NCBI GenBank assembly: GCA_965230335.1
Contig: CBDDKS010000006.1
Span: 806,001 to 870,000 of the forward strand
Direction: 5' to 3'
From: CBDDKS01 sp965230335
Lineage (GTDB): Bacteria; Pseudomonadota; Gammaproteobacteria; Enterobacterales; Kangiellaceae
Length of the DNA: 64,000 nt
Of the stretch, positions 17,851 to 26,349 are shown in pieces (the first letter of the stretch is position 1; each line of letters begins with the position of its first letter). A model generated the notes under the pieces. It worked only from the letters and a program-made list of their open reading frames with translations, was not told the origin of the DNA and searched no databases. A program made the translations under genes and the position numbers.

Positions 17851-19191
17851 CTAGGAAAAAAACCGAGCAAAATCATTAAAAATAGCCCATGACATCATGA
17901 CAAGCACAAGGAGTAAACCCAATTGAGTTGTCAGCTCTTGTGCTCTTTCAGATAAAGGACGTCCCTTAATCGCTTCAGCTGTGTTCAACATTAAATGCCC
18001 CCCGTCCAAAACAGGGATCGGTAATAAATTAATAAGACCCAAATTAATACTGATCAACGCAAGGAAGGCAATAAACCATTCAAAACCATTACGTAATGAA
18101 ACCCCTGCGCCATCGGCTATTGAAAGGGGGCCACCTAAGGATTTTGCAGAAATTTCTCCAACAAAGAGTTTTTTAAACATAGTACCCGTTAAGGCAATAG
18201 TTTGACCGGTTTTTACCCAAGCCTGCTGAAAGCTTTCAAAAAAACCATATTGAAAGGTAATGAAATTATGCTTCATATTGATAGGCTTATTATTGATACC
18301 GATTAAATAACGCCCTTCTTTTTGTTCTGGTTCTAGAGAGAAGGTTAACTGCTCGCCTTCTCTTTCAACAAGAATATCAACTCGCCCTCCTTTATGCTGA
18401 GCCATGGACGCTACAATATCTCTCCAGTATTTAATGGGTGTACCCGCTATACTTAGAATACGGTCATCCGGTTTTAAACCGGCTTTATCTGCTGCACCAC
18501 CGTCGATAACATTACCAATAATCGAAAGCATTCTTGCCGATACAAAACCCAACGAGTTCAGTAATTCCGGGCTTCTATCATCCACAACCCATTGCATTGT
18601 ATCGATAGCATAATCATTTTTTTCAGTCTGATTGGGAAGTTGAGCAGTCACTACGATAGGTTGTTTATCACCAATTCTTTTGACAATAGCTAAATTGACA
18701 TCCTGCCATGAAACCGTAGATGTACCATCAACAGCGATGACTTCCATTCCAGGTTTCAAACCACTTTTTGCTGCCAAACCTTCAGCAGGCAAATCACCTA
18801 AAACCGCCCTTTGCTCTTGTACGCCAACCATAAACATGATCCAATAAAACACGACCGCCAAAAGAATATTAGCCAATGGGCCAGCAACTATCACAATATT
18901 TCTTTTCCATAATGCCTGTCTGTTAAAAGCCTTATGCAATAATGATTGTTCAACAGGGCCTTCCCGTTCATCCAACATCTTCACATATCCACCAAGAGGT
19001 ATCCATGCAATAATATACTCAACACCGTCTTTCCCTATTTTTTTCCATATGGGTTTACCAAAACCTATAGAAAACTTTAAAACATGTATACCTAATTTTC
19101 TTGCCGCATAAAAATGTCCCCACTCATGAAAGGCCACCAGGATACTGATTGCCAGAATAAAAGCAAAAAGTGAATAAAACAGTTCAAACAT
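17851..19191 (-). CDS. rseP: Site-2 zinc metalloprotease RseP
   Basis: A 446-residue inner-membrane intramembrane protease that cleaves anti-sigma factor RseA to release sigma-E. Zinc ligands are in HEWGH (H22, H26) near the N-terminus and LDGGH near residue 395. Two PDZ-like segments occupy the middle (GLAAKSGLKPGMEVIAV and GAADKAGLKPDDRILSI). Multiple membrane segments flank them. Its start overlaps the end of dxr by eight bases, behind a GAGGTG Shine-Dalgarno, and bamA follows, linking envelope stress control to outer membrane assembly. Confidence 0.96.
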   Translation of the reverse strand: MFELFYSLFAFILAISILVAFHEWGHFYAARKLGIHVLKFSIGFGKPIWKKIGKDGVEYIIAWIPLGGYVKMLDEREGPVEQSLLHKAFNRQALWKRNIVIVAGPLANILLAVVFYWIMFMVGVQEQRAVLGDLPAEGLAAKSGLKPGMEVIAVDGTSTVSWQDVNLAIVKRIGDKQPIVVTAQLPNQTEKNDYAIDTMQWVVDDRSPELLNSLGFVSARMLSIIGNVIDGGAADKAGLKPDDRILSIAGTPIKYWRDIVASMAQHKGGRVDILVEREGEQLTFSLEPEQKEGRYLIGINNKPINMKHNFITFQYGFFESFQQAWVKTGQTIALTGTMFKKLFVGEISAKSLGGPLSIADGAGVSLRNGFEWFIAFLALISINLGLINLLPIPVLDGGHLMLNTAEAIKGRPLSERAQELTTQLGLLLVLVMMSWAIFNDFARFFS

Positions 19192-20395
19192 GAGACACCT
19201 CCTGATGAGAAGTGCCGGTATACCCTTCTATCATTTTTGCTGCCACTTTACGAACTTCTGCGTCCAATAACATAATATCGGACAATGTATGCACTTGTGT
19301 CGTTTTAAATTCTTTCATTATTTTTGTATTCATTACAGCAATTTGATCGAATCGAATAGCCTGATTTAAAAATGCAGATACAGAAACCTCATTCACTGCA
19401 TTTAAAACAGCTGGCATAGCTGCCCCTTGAGCCAGAGCATCATAAGCAAGCGATAAACAAGGATAACGTTGTTCTTCAGGTTCATAAAACCTTAATTCAC
19501 TGACCTTAATAATATCCAAAGGTTCAACATTTGTCTGAATTCTATCAGGCCAGGCCAGCGCATGAGCAATCGGTGTTTTCATGTCTGGGTTACCCATTTG
19601 GGCAATGACAGAGCCATCTGAATAGCTCACAAATGAATGTACGATACTCTGTGGATGAATAACAACACGAATATTCTCTGCTGCCAACCCAAACAAATAA
19701 CTGGCCTCAATCACTTCCAGACCTTTATTCATCATAGTGGCAGAATCAACAGAGATTTTTTTACCCATTGACCAGTTTGGATGAGCGCATGCCTCCTGTG
19801 GTGTCATATCTTTAAGTGATTCCAGAGGTGTACTTAAAAAGGGGCCTCCAGAAGCTGTCAAAGTCACCTTTTCAACACCCAATTGCTTTAATTGACCACG
19901 ACAAAACTGTTCAGGTAAACATTGAAAAATAGCATTATGCTCACTATCAATCGGTAAAATACTTGCTGAAGCCTGTTCAGCGGCTTCCATCATCCAATGA
20001 CCAGCAACAACCAATGATTCTTTATTTGCCAACAAAATAGTTTTTCCTTTTTCAATAGCAGCCATGGTTGGCAATAAACCAGCAACGCCCACAATCGCTG
20101 ACATGACCATATCAATTTTAGGGTGAGCAGCAATCTCCAGTAAACCATCACATCCAGCTAATAATTGAACATTGTAAGATTTTTGCTGAATAATATGTTG
20201 CATATCCTCTGCTTTCTTTAAATCAGTAACAACAATATATTCTGGATGAAATGTTTCGATTTGCTGGCATAATTTTTCTATATTTGCATGGGCGGTGATT
20301 GCAAATACATTAAAGCGGTCAGGATATTGCTGAATCACCTCAAGAGTACTGCATCCCACCGAGCCTGTTGCTCCTAATATCAAAACATGCTTCAT
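19184..20395 (-). CDS. dxr: 1-deoxy-D-xylulose 5-phosphate reductoisomerase
   Basis: A 403-residue enzyme of the MEP isoprenoid pathway, converting DXP to 2-C-methyl-D-erythritol 4-phosphate. It starts with the NADPH-binding motif LILGATGSVGCSTLE and contains ANKESLV, PIDSEHNAIFQCL, TASGGPF and ATMMNKGLEVIEA, the metal and substrate loop. The ATG at 20395 is used because it overlaps the cdsA stop codon by one base (TAATG); an upstream TTG is in frame but less likely. Confidence 0.96.
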   Translation of the reverse strand: MKHVLILGATGSVGCSTLEVIQQYPDRFNVFAITAHANIEKLCQQIETFHPEYIVVTDLKKAEDMQHIIQQKSYNVQLLAGCDGLLEIAAHPKIDMVMSAIVGVAGLLPTMAAIEKGKTILLANKESLVVAGHWMMEAAEQASASILPIDSEHNAIFQCLPEQFCRGQLKQLGVEKVTLTASGGPFLSTPLESLKDMTPQEACAHPNWSMGKKISVDSATMMNKGLEVIEASYLFGLAAENIRVVIHPQSIVHSFVSYSDGSVIAQMGNPDMKTPIAHALAWPDRIQTNVEPLDIIKVSELRFYEPEEQRYPCLSLAYDALAQGAAMPAVLNAVNEVSVSAFLNQAIRFDQIAVMNTKIMKEFKTTQVHTLSDIMLLDAEVRKVAAKMIEGYTGTSHQEVSHV

Positions 20396-21282
20396 TAAAA
20401 CCACTCCATCCAACTGGATAATAAAAGAAAAAAGGGAGCCACTGCCAGACTGCTGTCCATGCGATCCAGTAAACCACCATGCCCAGGCAATAATTGACTC
20501 GAATCTTTTAAATGTGCTCGTCGTTTTAATAAACTCTCAAATAGATCTCCCCATAAAGCGATAATCACAATAAAAAAGATCGTTAAAAAAAATAATCCAA
20601 AGTGGGTTACTGGTATTGATAACCACTCAATACCTATGAAAGCAACCAGTGTTGACAATAATACACTACCAGAAAAACCTTCCCATGTTTTTCCAGGACT
20701 TACAACAGGTGCAATTTTATGTCGCCCCCATAAACGTCCAAAGATATAACCTCCGATGTCTGCAGCCCAAATTAACATCATCATATATAATAAAATCCAG
20801 CCACCTCTTAAAGAATCATCATTTAAGTTTTCTGTATGTCTTAAACTGATCATGGAGATCCAAAAACCTATCAGTAAAATGACGCCTATACACAACTGTA
20901 GCCAACGAAAAAAATGATTTTTTAATTTTTCTGGATCCGCAAAAAGTACAAAAGCAACAGCCACACACCACAGTATTAACGTTAAGCTATAAACCATCAA
21001 TGGTAACTGTTGCCAATTCCATTCATTTGGCCAACTGGATGCTGGCCAGGAGGTTAAATTCATCTGGTTGAGCCAAATAATGACGCTCAATAAAACCACA
21101 CTCAGACCAAATAAAATACGTTGCCAATTTTTTTCAAAACCCGATAAACGTGCCCACTCCCAGGCCATTAAAAAATTAACAGCCAATAAAGCCAAAGCAA
21201 AATGTTCTAGTGATAAAAAGAACAATAAGACAACAACAATAGGCAGTAGCAAAACGGCCGTAATAATCCGTTGTTTCAGCAT
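20395..21282 (-). CDS. cdsA: Phosphatidate cytidylyltransferase
   Basis: A 295-residue integral membrane enzyme making CDP-diacylglycerol for phospholipid synthesis. About seven hydrophobic segments are visible, and the C-terminal signature SPGKTWEGFSGS plus LKRRAHLKDSSQLLPGHGG is the CDP-DAG synthase motif. It is 43 bases downstream of uppS and overlaps dxr by one base. Confidence 0.95.
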   Translation of the reverse strand: MLKQRIITAVLLLPIVVVLLFFLSLEHFALALLAVNFLMAWEWARLSGFEKNWQRILFGLSVVLLSVIIWLNQMNLTSWPASSWPNEWNWQQLPLMVYSLTLILWCVAVAFVLFADPEKLKNHFFRWLQLCIGVILLIGFWISMISLRHTENLNDDSLRGGWILLYMMMLIWAADIGGYIFGRLWGRHKIAPVVSPGKTWEGFSGSVLLSTLVAFIGIEWLSIPVTHFGLFFLTIFFIVIIALWGDLFESLLKRRAHLKDSSQLLPGHGGLLDRMDSSLAVAPFFLLLSSWMEWF

Positions 21283-21325
21283 AGATACTTCTCCTTAAAT
21301 ACAACGAAAACATGACGCTTTATCA

Positions 21326-22129
21326 TCATGATATTTGTTCTCCCGTCATTCCAAAACGTCTTTGACGAGAACAAAAGTCATCAATCGCTGCATATAAGGC
21401 ATGCTTATCAAAATCAGGCCATAATAAATCTGAAAAATAAAGCTCTGAATAAGCTGCCTGCCATAACAAAAAGTTACTGATACGTTTTTCACCACCTGTG
21501 CGGATTAATAAATCTGGCTCCGGTACAGAAAAAGTCGACAAATGCGCTTCCACATCTTCCTTGGATACCTCAAATCTTGTATTTTTTTCTGTTGTATCGG
21601 GTATAGATGTTTGTGTTAGCTTTTGAGCGATACATTGATTCACAGATTGTAAGATATCCCATTGTCCACCATAATTTGCAGCCACCTGAAGAAGAATACC
21701 ATCATTATCCTGTGTTTTTAATTCTGATTCGGCAATGACTTTTTGTAACTTCTTATCAAATTTTGATAAATCACCAATGACTTTTAATTTAACATTATTT
21801 TTATGTAGTGTTTTGGTTTCACGATTTAATCCCGTGATAAATAAATCCAATAAAAAACTGACTTCTTCTTTTGGACGCTTCCAGTTTTCACTACTAAATG
21901 CAAATAACGTAATAACAGAAACACCCAGTTCACCGCAGATTTGTACGATTTCTCGCGCACGTTCCATGCCGACTTTATGTCCTTGTACCCTTTTTTTCTG
22001 ACGTGCCTGAGCCCAGCGCCCATTGCCATCCATAATCACAGCAATATGTTTTGGAACAACAGGAAACTTGTCTTTATCAATTAGTTTGTGATTATTTAGT
22101 TTGTGATTATTGTTATCTGAAAAACTCAA
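21326..22129 (-). CDS. uppS: Undecaprenyl diphosphate synthase
   Basis: A 267-residue cis-prenyltransferase providing the lipid carrier for peptidoglycan and O-antigen. The catalytic Asp is in IAVIMDGNGRWA (D34), followed by GHKVGMERAREIV and FAFSSENW; LLIRTGGEKRISNF and YSELYFSD form the C-terminal signature. The start is a TTG with AAGGGG upstream. The N-terminus is extended by a repeat-rich segment (NNHKL twice), the product of a perfect 15-bp tandem duplication at 22081-22110. Confidence 0.95.
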   Translation of the reverse strand: MSFSDNNNHKLNNHKLIDKDKFPVVPKHIAVIMDGNGRWAQARQKKRVQGHKVGMERAREIVQICGELGVSVITLFAFSSENWKRPKEEVSFLLDLFITGLNRETKTLHKNNVKLKVIGDLSKFDKKLQKVIAESELKTQDNDGILLQVAANYGGQWDILQSVNQCIAQKLTQTSIPDTTEKNTRFEVSKEDVEAHLSTFSVPEPDLLIRTGGEKRISNFLLWQAAYSELYFSDLLWPDFDKHALYAAIDDFCSRQRRFGMTGEQIS

Positions 22130-22243
22130 TCGTTCCCCTTAAACGAAGACAGTAATTAAGAAGTGGTGAAATCAGTTTTAATTGTTTTACAACATTTAAA
22201 GTGTAAAATGACGCATGATATCTGCAGATGAATCAGTTAAAAA

Positions 22244-22801
22244 TTAAACCTCCATTAATTCAGCTTCTTTTCCTTGTAAAATTTCATCAATTTGAGCAAT
22301 CGTTGCATCTGTTAACTTTTGAACATCAGCAGCTGCACGATGCTCATCATCTTCACCAATTTCTTTTTCTTTTACCAGATCTTTAAAATGGCTGTTGGCA
22401 TCCCGACGGATATTTCTTACAGCGATTCTCGCCGATTCTGCTTCACCTCGAACCACTTTTATCAACTCTTTTCGTCGTTCTTCAGTCAATGGCGGTAAAG
22501 GAACACGTATTAATTGACCGGCCGTGTTAGGATTTAATCCCAAATTGGCATTCATAACAGCTTTTTCCACTGGAGCAACCATGTCTTTTTCCCATGGCTG
22601 AATCTGCAATGTACGCGAATCAAGAATTGAAATATTAGCAACTTGAGATAAAGGCGTATCGACACCATAATAGGAAACATTGATATGTTCCAACAAACTG
22701 GGGTGTGCTCTACCTGTACGAATCTTTGTTAAATCAGATTTAAACGATTCAACGGACTTATTCATACGATGCTTAGCATCATCTTTAATATCATTAATCA
22801 C
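22244..22801 (-). CDS. frr: Ribosome recycling factor
   Basis: A 185-residue tRNA-mimic that splits post-termination ribosomes with EF-G. Signatures are KIRTGRAHPSLLEHI near the N-terminus, LPPLTEERRKELIK and the C-terminal AKEKEIGEDDEHR-like helix. Length is exactly family typical. It follows pyrH by 45 bases in the conserved rpsB-tsf-pyrH-frr order. Confidence 0.97.
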   Translation of the reverse strand: MINDIKDDAKHRMNKSVESFKSDLTKIRTGRAHPSLLEHINVSYYGVDTPLSQVANISILDSRTLQIQPWEKDMVAPVEKAVMNANLGLNPNTAGQLIRVPLPPLTEERRKELIKVVRGEAESARIAVRNIRRDANSHFKDLVKEKEIGEDDEHRAAADVQKLTDATIAQIDEILQGKEAELMEV

Positions 22802-22846
22802 TACTTTTTCCTGCTATGACGAACTACAAGGTTTAACGGTATCAGA

Positions 22847-23572
22847 TTACTCGATTAGAGTACCACATTTATCTCCACGTACAACCTTTAATAGTGCATT
22901 CGCTTCGTTCATATTAAATACACAAATTTTCTTCTTGTGATCTCTTGCCAAGCAAAAAGCGGTTAAATCCATGACACCTAATTCCCTCGAAACCACATCA
23001 TGATAACTTAAGTAATCGTAGCGTTCTGCATCAGAAACAAGATTAGGATCTGCAGAATAGATACCATCAACTTTGGTCGCTTTACAGATTAAATCAGCCC
23101 CTATTTCGATGCCACGTAAACAAGCCGCTGTATCTGTTGTAAAAAAAGGATTACCGGTTCCTGCACAAAAAATAACAATTTGTCCTTTTTCCAAACAACG
23201 AATCGCCGCCCGATGACTATAATCTTCGCAAACACCCGTTAAGGAAATTGCAGACATCACTCGTGTTTCTAAACCAGTCCGTTCCAAAGCATCTTGTAAT
23301 GCCAGAGAGTTCATCACTGTTGCAAGCATTCCCATATGGTCGCCTGCAACACGATTCATGCCTGCTTTTGCTAATTTCTCACCGCGAAATAAATTTCCGC
23401 CACCGATTACGACACCGATTTGAACGCCCAACTCAATCGAAGACTTTATTTCATTGGCCATTCGATCCAAAACGGATGGTTCAATACCAAAAGCTTCTTC
23501 TCCCATTAAGGCTTCACCACTTAATTTAAGTAATAAACGCTTGTAGGGTATTTGAGTAGACAATTCAGTCAC
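22847..23572 (-). CDS. pyrH: UMP kinase
   Basis: A 241-residue hexameric kinase converting UMP to UDP in pyrimidine synthesis. Motifs include LLKLSGEALMG, VIGGGNLFRG, DHMGMLATVMNSLAL, FFTTDTAACLR and the terminal MNEANALLKVVRGDKCGTLI. Only five bases separate it from the tsf stop codon, so it belongs to the rpsB-tsf transcription unit. Confidence 0.97.
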   Translation of the reverse strand: MTELSTQIPYKRLLLKLSGEALMGEEAFGIEPSVLDRMANEIKSSIELGVQIGVVIGGGNLFRGEKLAKAGMNRVAGDHMGMLATVMNSLALQDALERTGLETRVMSAISLTGVCEDYSHRAAIRCLEKGQIVIFCAGTGNPFFTTDTAACLRGIEIGADLICKATKVDGIYSADPNLVSDAERYDYLSYHDVVSRELGVMDLTAFCLARDHKKKICVFNMNEANALLKVVRGDKCGTLIE

Positions 23573-23577
23573 CGGTT

Positions 23578-24459
23578 TTACTCTCCTTTTACTTGAGCCA
23601 TGACTTCAGAAGCAAAATCTTCTTCTTTTTTCTCGATACCTTCCCCTACTTCAAAACGAATATATGAAGTGACCGTTGCCTGTTGTGACTTCAACAATTT
23701 TTCTACTGACTGAGAAGGATCTTTAACGAAAGGCTGTCCCAATAAACTAATTTCTGATGCAAATTTCTTGAGACGTCCACCAATCATTTTTTCAACGATA
23801 TCTTTAGGCTTACCACTTTCTAATGCCTGAGCTGTGAAGATTTCTTTTTCTTTAGCAATAACCTCATCAGAAATATCATCAGCTGATAAAAATTGAGGAT
23901 TGGATGCCGCAACATGCATGGCAATATCTTTTGCCAAATCAGCATCACCACCATTCATATCAACAACAACACCAATACGGGCACCGTGTAAATAAAAACC
24001 TAATGAACCATTTTGACTTTGAATTAATTGTGCTCTCCTTACGTTCATATTTTCTCCGATTTTAGAAACCAGAGCTGTTCTAAACTCTTCTACCGTTTGG
24101 CCGTCAGCATATTGTGCCTGATTAATCTGCTCAACCACATCTGTTTTTGCAGCCAAAGCCACTTCAGCAACCTTATTGACAAAAGCAACGAAGTTTTCAT
24201 CTCTTGCTACAAAGTCAGTTTCACAATTAACTTCTAAAATTAATGCGTTTTGATTATCATCAGATACTTTGACAACAATTAAGCCTTCAGCAGCAACTCG
24301 CCCTGCTTTTTTTGCCGCTTTAGCCTGACCTGACTTACGCATATTATCAATGGCCAACTCAATGTCGCCATCAGTTTCAACAAGTGCTTTTTTGCACTCC
24401 ATCATACCAGCACCGGTACGCTCTCTTAACTCTTTAACTAGAGCAGCTGTAATAGCCAT
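23578..24459 (-). CDS. tsf: Elongation factor Ts
   Basis: A 293-residue nucleotide exchange factor for EF-Tu. The N-terminal UBA-like segment (ALVKELRERTGAGMMECKKAL) and the TDFVAR motif in the core (VNCETDFVARDENF) are diagnostic. It is separated from rpsB by a hairpin at 24521-24545. Confidence 0.97.
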   Translation of the reverse strand: MAITAALVKELRERTGAGMMECKKALVETDGDIELAIDNMRKSGQAKAAKKAGRVAAEGLIVVKVSDDNQNALILEVNCETDFVARDENFVAFVNKVAEVALAAKTDVVEQINQAQYADGQTVEEFRTALVSKIGENMNVRRAQLIQSQNGSLGFYLHGARIGVVVDMNGGDADLAKDIAMHVAASNPQFLSADDISDEVIAKEKEIFTAQALESGKPKDIVEKMIGGRLKKFASEISLLGQPFVKDPSQSVEKLLKSQQATVTSYIRFEVGEGIEKKEEDFASEVMAQVKGE

Positions 24460-24520
24460 GGGATCTCTCCAAAAATAATTTTAAGATGTTTCAAATACAA
24501 AATTATGATTTAAGTTCTTG

Positions 24521-24545
24521 AAAAAAGGGGCGATGAGCCCCTTTC
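24521..24545 (-). terminator. Intrinsic terminator/attenuator between rpsB and tsf
   Basis: On the minus strand GAAAGGGGC pairs with GCCCC-TTTTTT (stem at 24524-24531 and 24537-24544, five-base loop) and is directly followed by a T-run. It lies in the 106-base rpsB-tsf gap, a position where partial termination is known in E. coli to lower tsf relative to rpsB. Confidence 0.8.
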
Positions 24546-24565
24546 ATTTCAATAGCTTTTAACGC

Positions 24566-25315
24566 TTAAGCCGTTTCTCCCGAGGGCGCTTCCTCAACAA
24601 ACTCATCAGACTCAGCCTGTTGAGATGTTATGGTTGATTCACGCGCATCTAATATAGCATCTGCTACTGAAGAAACATACAATTGAATCGCACTAATTGC
24701 ATCATCATTACCAGGAATCACATAGTCAACACCTTCTGGGTTTGAGTTGGTATCAACAATGGAGACAACCGGAATACCTAACTTACCGGCTTCAGTAATA
24801 GCAATGCGTTCATGTTCTGCATCAATGACAAACAAGACGTCTGGCAAACCACCCATATCTTTAATACCACCGATACTGGCTTCCAGCTTTGCCATTTCAC
24901 GTCGTTTGAGTAAGGCTTCTTTTTTGGTAAGGCGATCAAAAGAACCATCTTCACTTTGTGATTCCAGTTCTTTCAAACGCTTAATAGACTGGCGAATCGT
25001 TTTGTAGTTGGTCAACATACCGCCAAGCCACCGCTTGTCGACAAAATATTGGCCACAACGTCTTGATTCTTCACGAATAATTTCACTTGCGGCACGCTTG
25101 GTACCTACAAACAAAATTTTACCTTTTCGGGCAGCAACACTTGATAAAAAATTTAATGCATCGTTAAAAAGTGGTACTGTATGTTCTAAATTAATAATGT
25201 GGACATCATTTCGGGCACCAAAAATGTAAGATTTCATCTTTGGGTTCCAGAAACGCGTTCTATGTCCAAAATGCACGCCTGCTTGCAACATGTCGCGCAT
25301 AGCAACTTTTGCCAT
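24566..25315 (-). CDS. rpsB: 30S ribosomal protein S2
   Basis: A 249-residue S2 with MLQAGVHFGHRTRFWNPKM at the start, KRWLGGMLTNYKTI and the DTNSNPEGVDYVIPGNDDA motif in the C-terminal part. The last 20 residues form an acidic tail. It is divergent from map, as in E. coli, and its long leader may carry autogenous control by S2. Confidence 0.98.
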   Translation of the reverse strand: MAKVAMRDMLQAGVHFGHRTRFWNPKMKSYIFGARNDVHIINLEHTVPLFNDALNFLSSVAARKGKILFVGTKRAASEIIREESRRCGQYFVDKRWLGGMLTNYKTIRQSIKRLKELESQSEDGSFDRLTKKEALLKRREMAKLEASIGGIKDMGGLPDVLFVIDAEHERIAITEAGKLGIPVVSIVDTNSNPEGVDYVIPGNDDAISAIQLYVSSVADAILDARESTITSQQAESDEFVEEAPSGETA

Positions 25316-25440
25316 GGTGTTTACTCCAAATATGTTAGGGTTATACCTCCGCAGTCCCCATCAACAAACTCATCGACTTCTCAGAAAGTAGTCAGACCAG
25401 CACCCAAGTTGAATGTGACGAACTGCGTGTGAATTAAGCC
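25316..25440 (-). promoter_or_regulatory. rpsB leader, probable S2 autoregulatory element
   Basis: The region between the predicted promoter and rpsB is about 130 bases of noncoding leader on the minus strand. It contains GGGTGCTGGTCTGACT and, near the start codon, GGACTGCGGAGG, blocks that resemble the conserved rpsB leader of gammaproteobacteria as I recall it. Established knowledge: S2 represses its own mRNA through this leader. Folding was not computed. Confidence 0.5.
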
Positions 25441-25470
25441 CAAATTTAGGATTGCCTAATTGGGTGGCGC

Positions 25471-25499
25471 TTTATAACATATGTAGCCAAAGAGAACAA
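25471..25499 (-). promoter_or_regulatory. Predicted rpsB promoter
   Basis: On the minus strand TTGTTC (25494-25499) and TATAAA (25471-25476) are separated by 17 bases. The -10 is followed by GCGCCACCC, a GC-rich discriminator typical of stringently controlled ribosomal promoters. Confidence 0.5.
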
Positions 25500-25565
25500 T
25501 GAAAACCCTGTGAATATGTATTCAAATCCCCTTAAGCCACACTTTTTAAGGAATCCTTGTACCTT

Positions 25566-26333
25566 ATGACGCACTTAATAAAATCTCAAGAAGAAATTGA
25601 AAAAATGCGCGTAGCCGGCAAACTGGCTGCCACTGTTCTGGAAATGATTGAAGATCATGTAAAAAAAGGCATTACTACCAATGAACTGGATAGCATTTGC
25701 CATAATTTCATCATCAATGAACTGGATGCCATACCAGCGCCACTTAATTACAGAGGTTTCCCAAAATCTATCTGTACCTCAGTCAATCATGTGATTTGTC
25801 ATGGCATTCCTTCTGACAAACGCTTAAAGGATGGCGATATCATCAATATTGATATCACTGTTATTAAAGACGGGTATCATGGCGATACCAGCAAAATGTT
25901 TGTTGTGGGTAAACCCAGCATTCTCTCCGAAAGGTTAATTAGAATTACCCAGGAATGTTTGTACATAGGTATCGATATGGTGAAACCCGGTGTACATCTG
26001 GGCGACATTGGCCATGCCATTTCCAAACATGCAAAAAACAATCATTATTCTGTTGTTCGTGAATACTGCGGCCATGGTATTGGTGCTAATTTTCATGAAG
26101 AACCACAAATACTGCATTATGGTATGCCAGGGACAGGGGATACCATCGAGGAAGGCATGACATTTACCATTGAACCCATGATTAATGCAGGAAAGCGTCA
26201 CGTACGCTTATTAGGTGATGGCTGGACAGTCGTCACCAAAGACCGTTCTCTTTCGGCTCAATGGGAGCACACTCTGCTGGTGACTTCATCCGGTGTCGAA
26301 GTATTAACCAAGCGACAAGAAGAAACCTTTTAA
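25566..26333 (+). CDS. map: Methionine aminopeptidase, type I
   Basis: A 255-residue metalloprotease removing initiator Met. Metal-binding motifs appear in the order VCHGIPSD, IDITVIKDGYHGDTSKMF, CGHGIGANFHEEPQI and TIEPMINAG. The ATG at 25566 gives a family-like N-terminus (LIKSQEEIEKMRVAGKLAA), but an in-frame TTG at 25557 has AAGGA at better spacing, so the exact start is open. It opens the plus-strand map-glnD-dapD run, divergent from rpsB. Confidence 0.97.
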   Translation: MTHLIKSQEEIEKMRVAGKLAATVLEMIEDHVKKGITTNELDSICHNFIINELDAIPAPLNYRGFPKSICTSVNHVICHGIPSDKRLKDGDIINIDITVIKDGYHGDTSKMFVVGKPSILSERLIRITQECLYIGIDMVKPGVHLGDIGHAISKHAKNNHYSVVREYCGHGIGANFHEEPQILHYGMPGTGDTIEEGMTFTIEPMINAGKRHVRLLGDGWTVVTKDRSLSAQWEHTLLVTSSGVEVLTKRQEETF

Positions 26334-26349
26334 ACTTTAGGTTCGCTCT

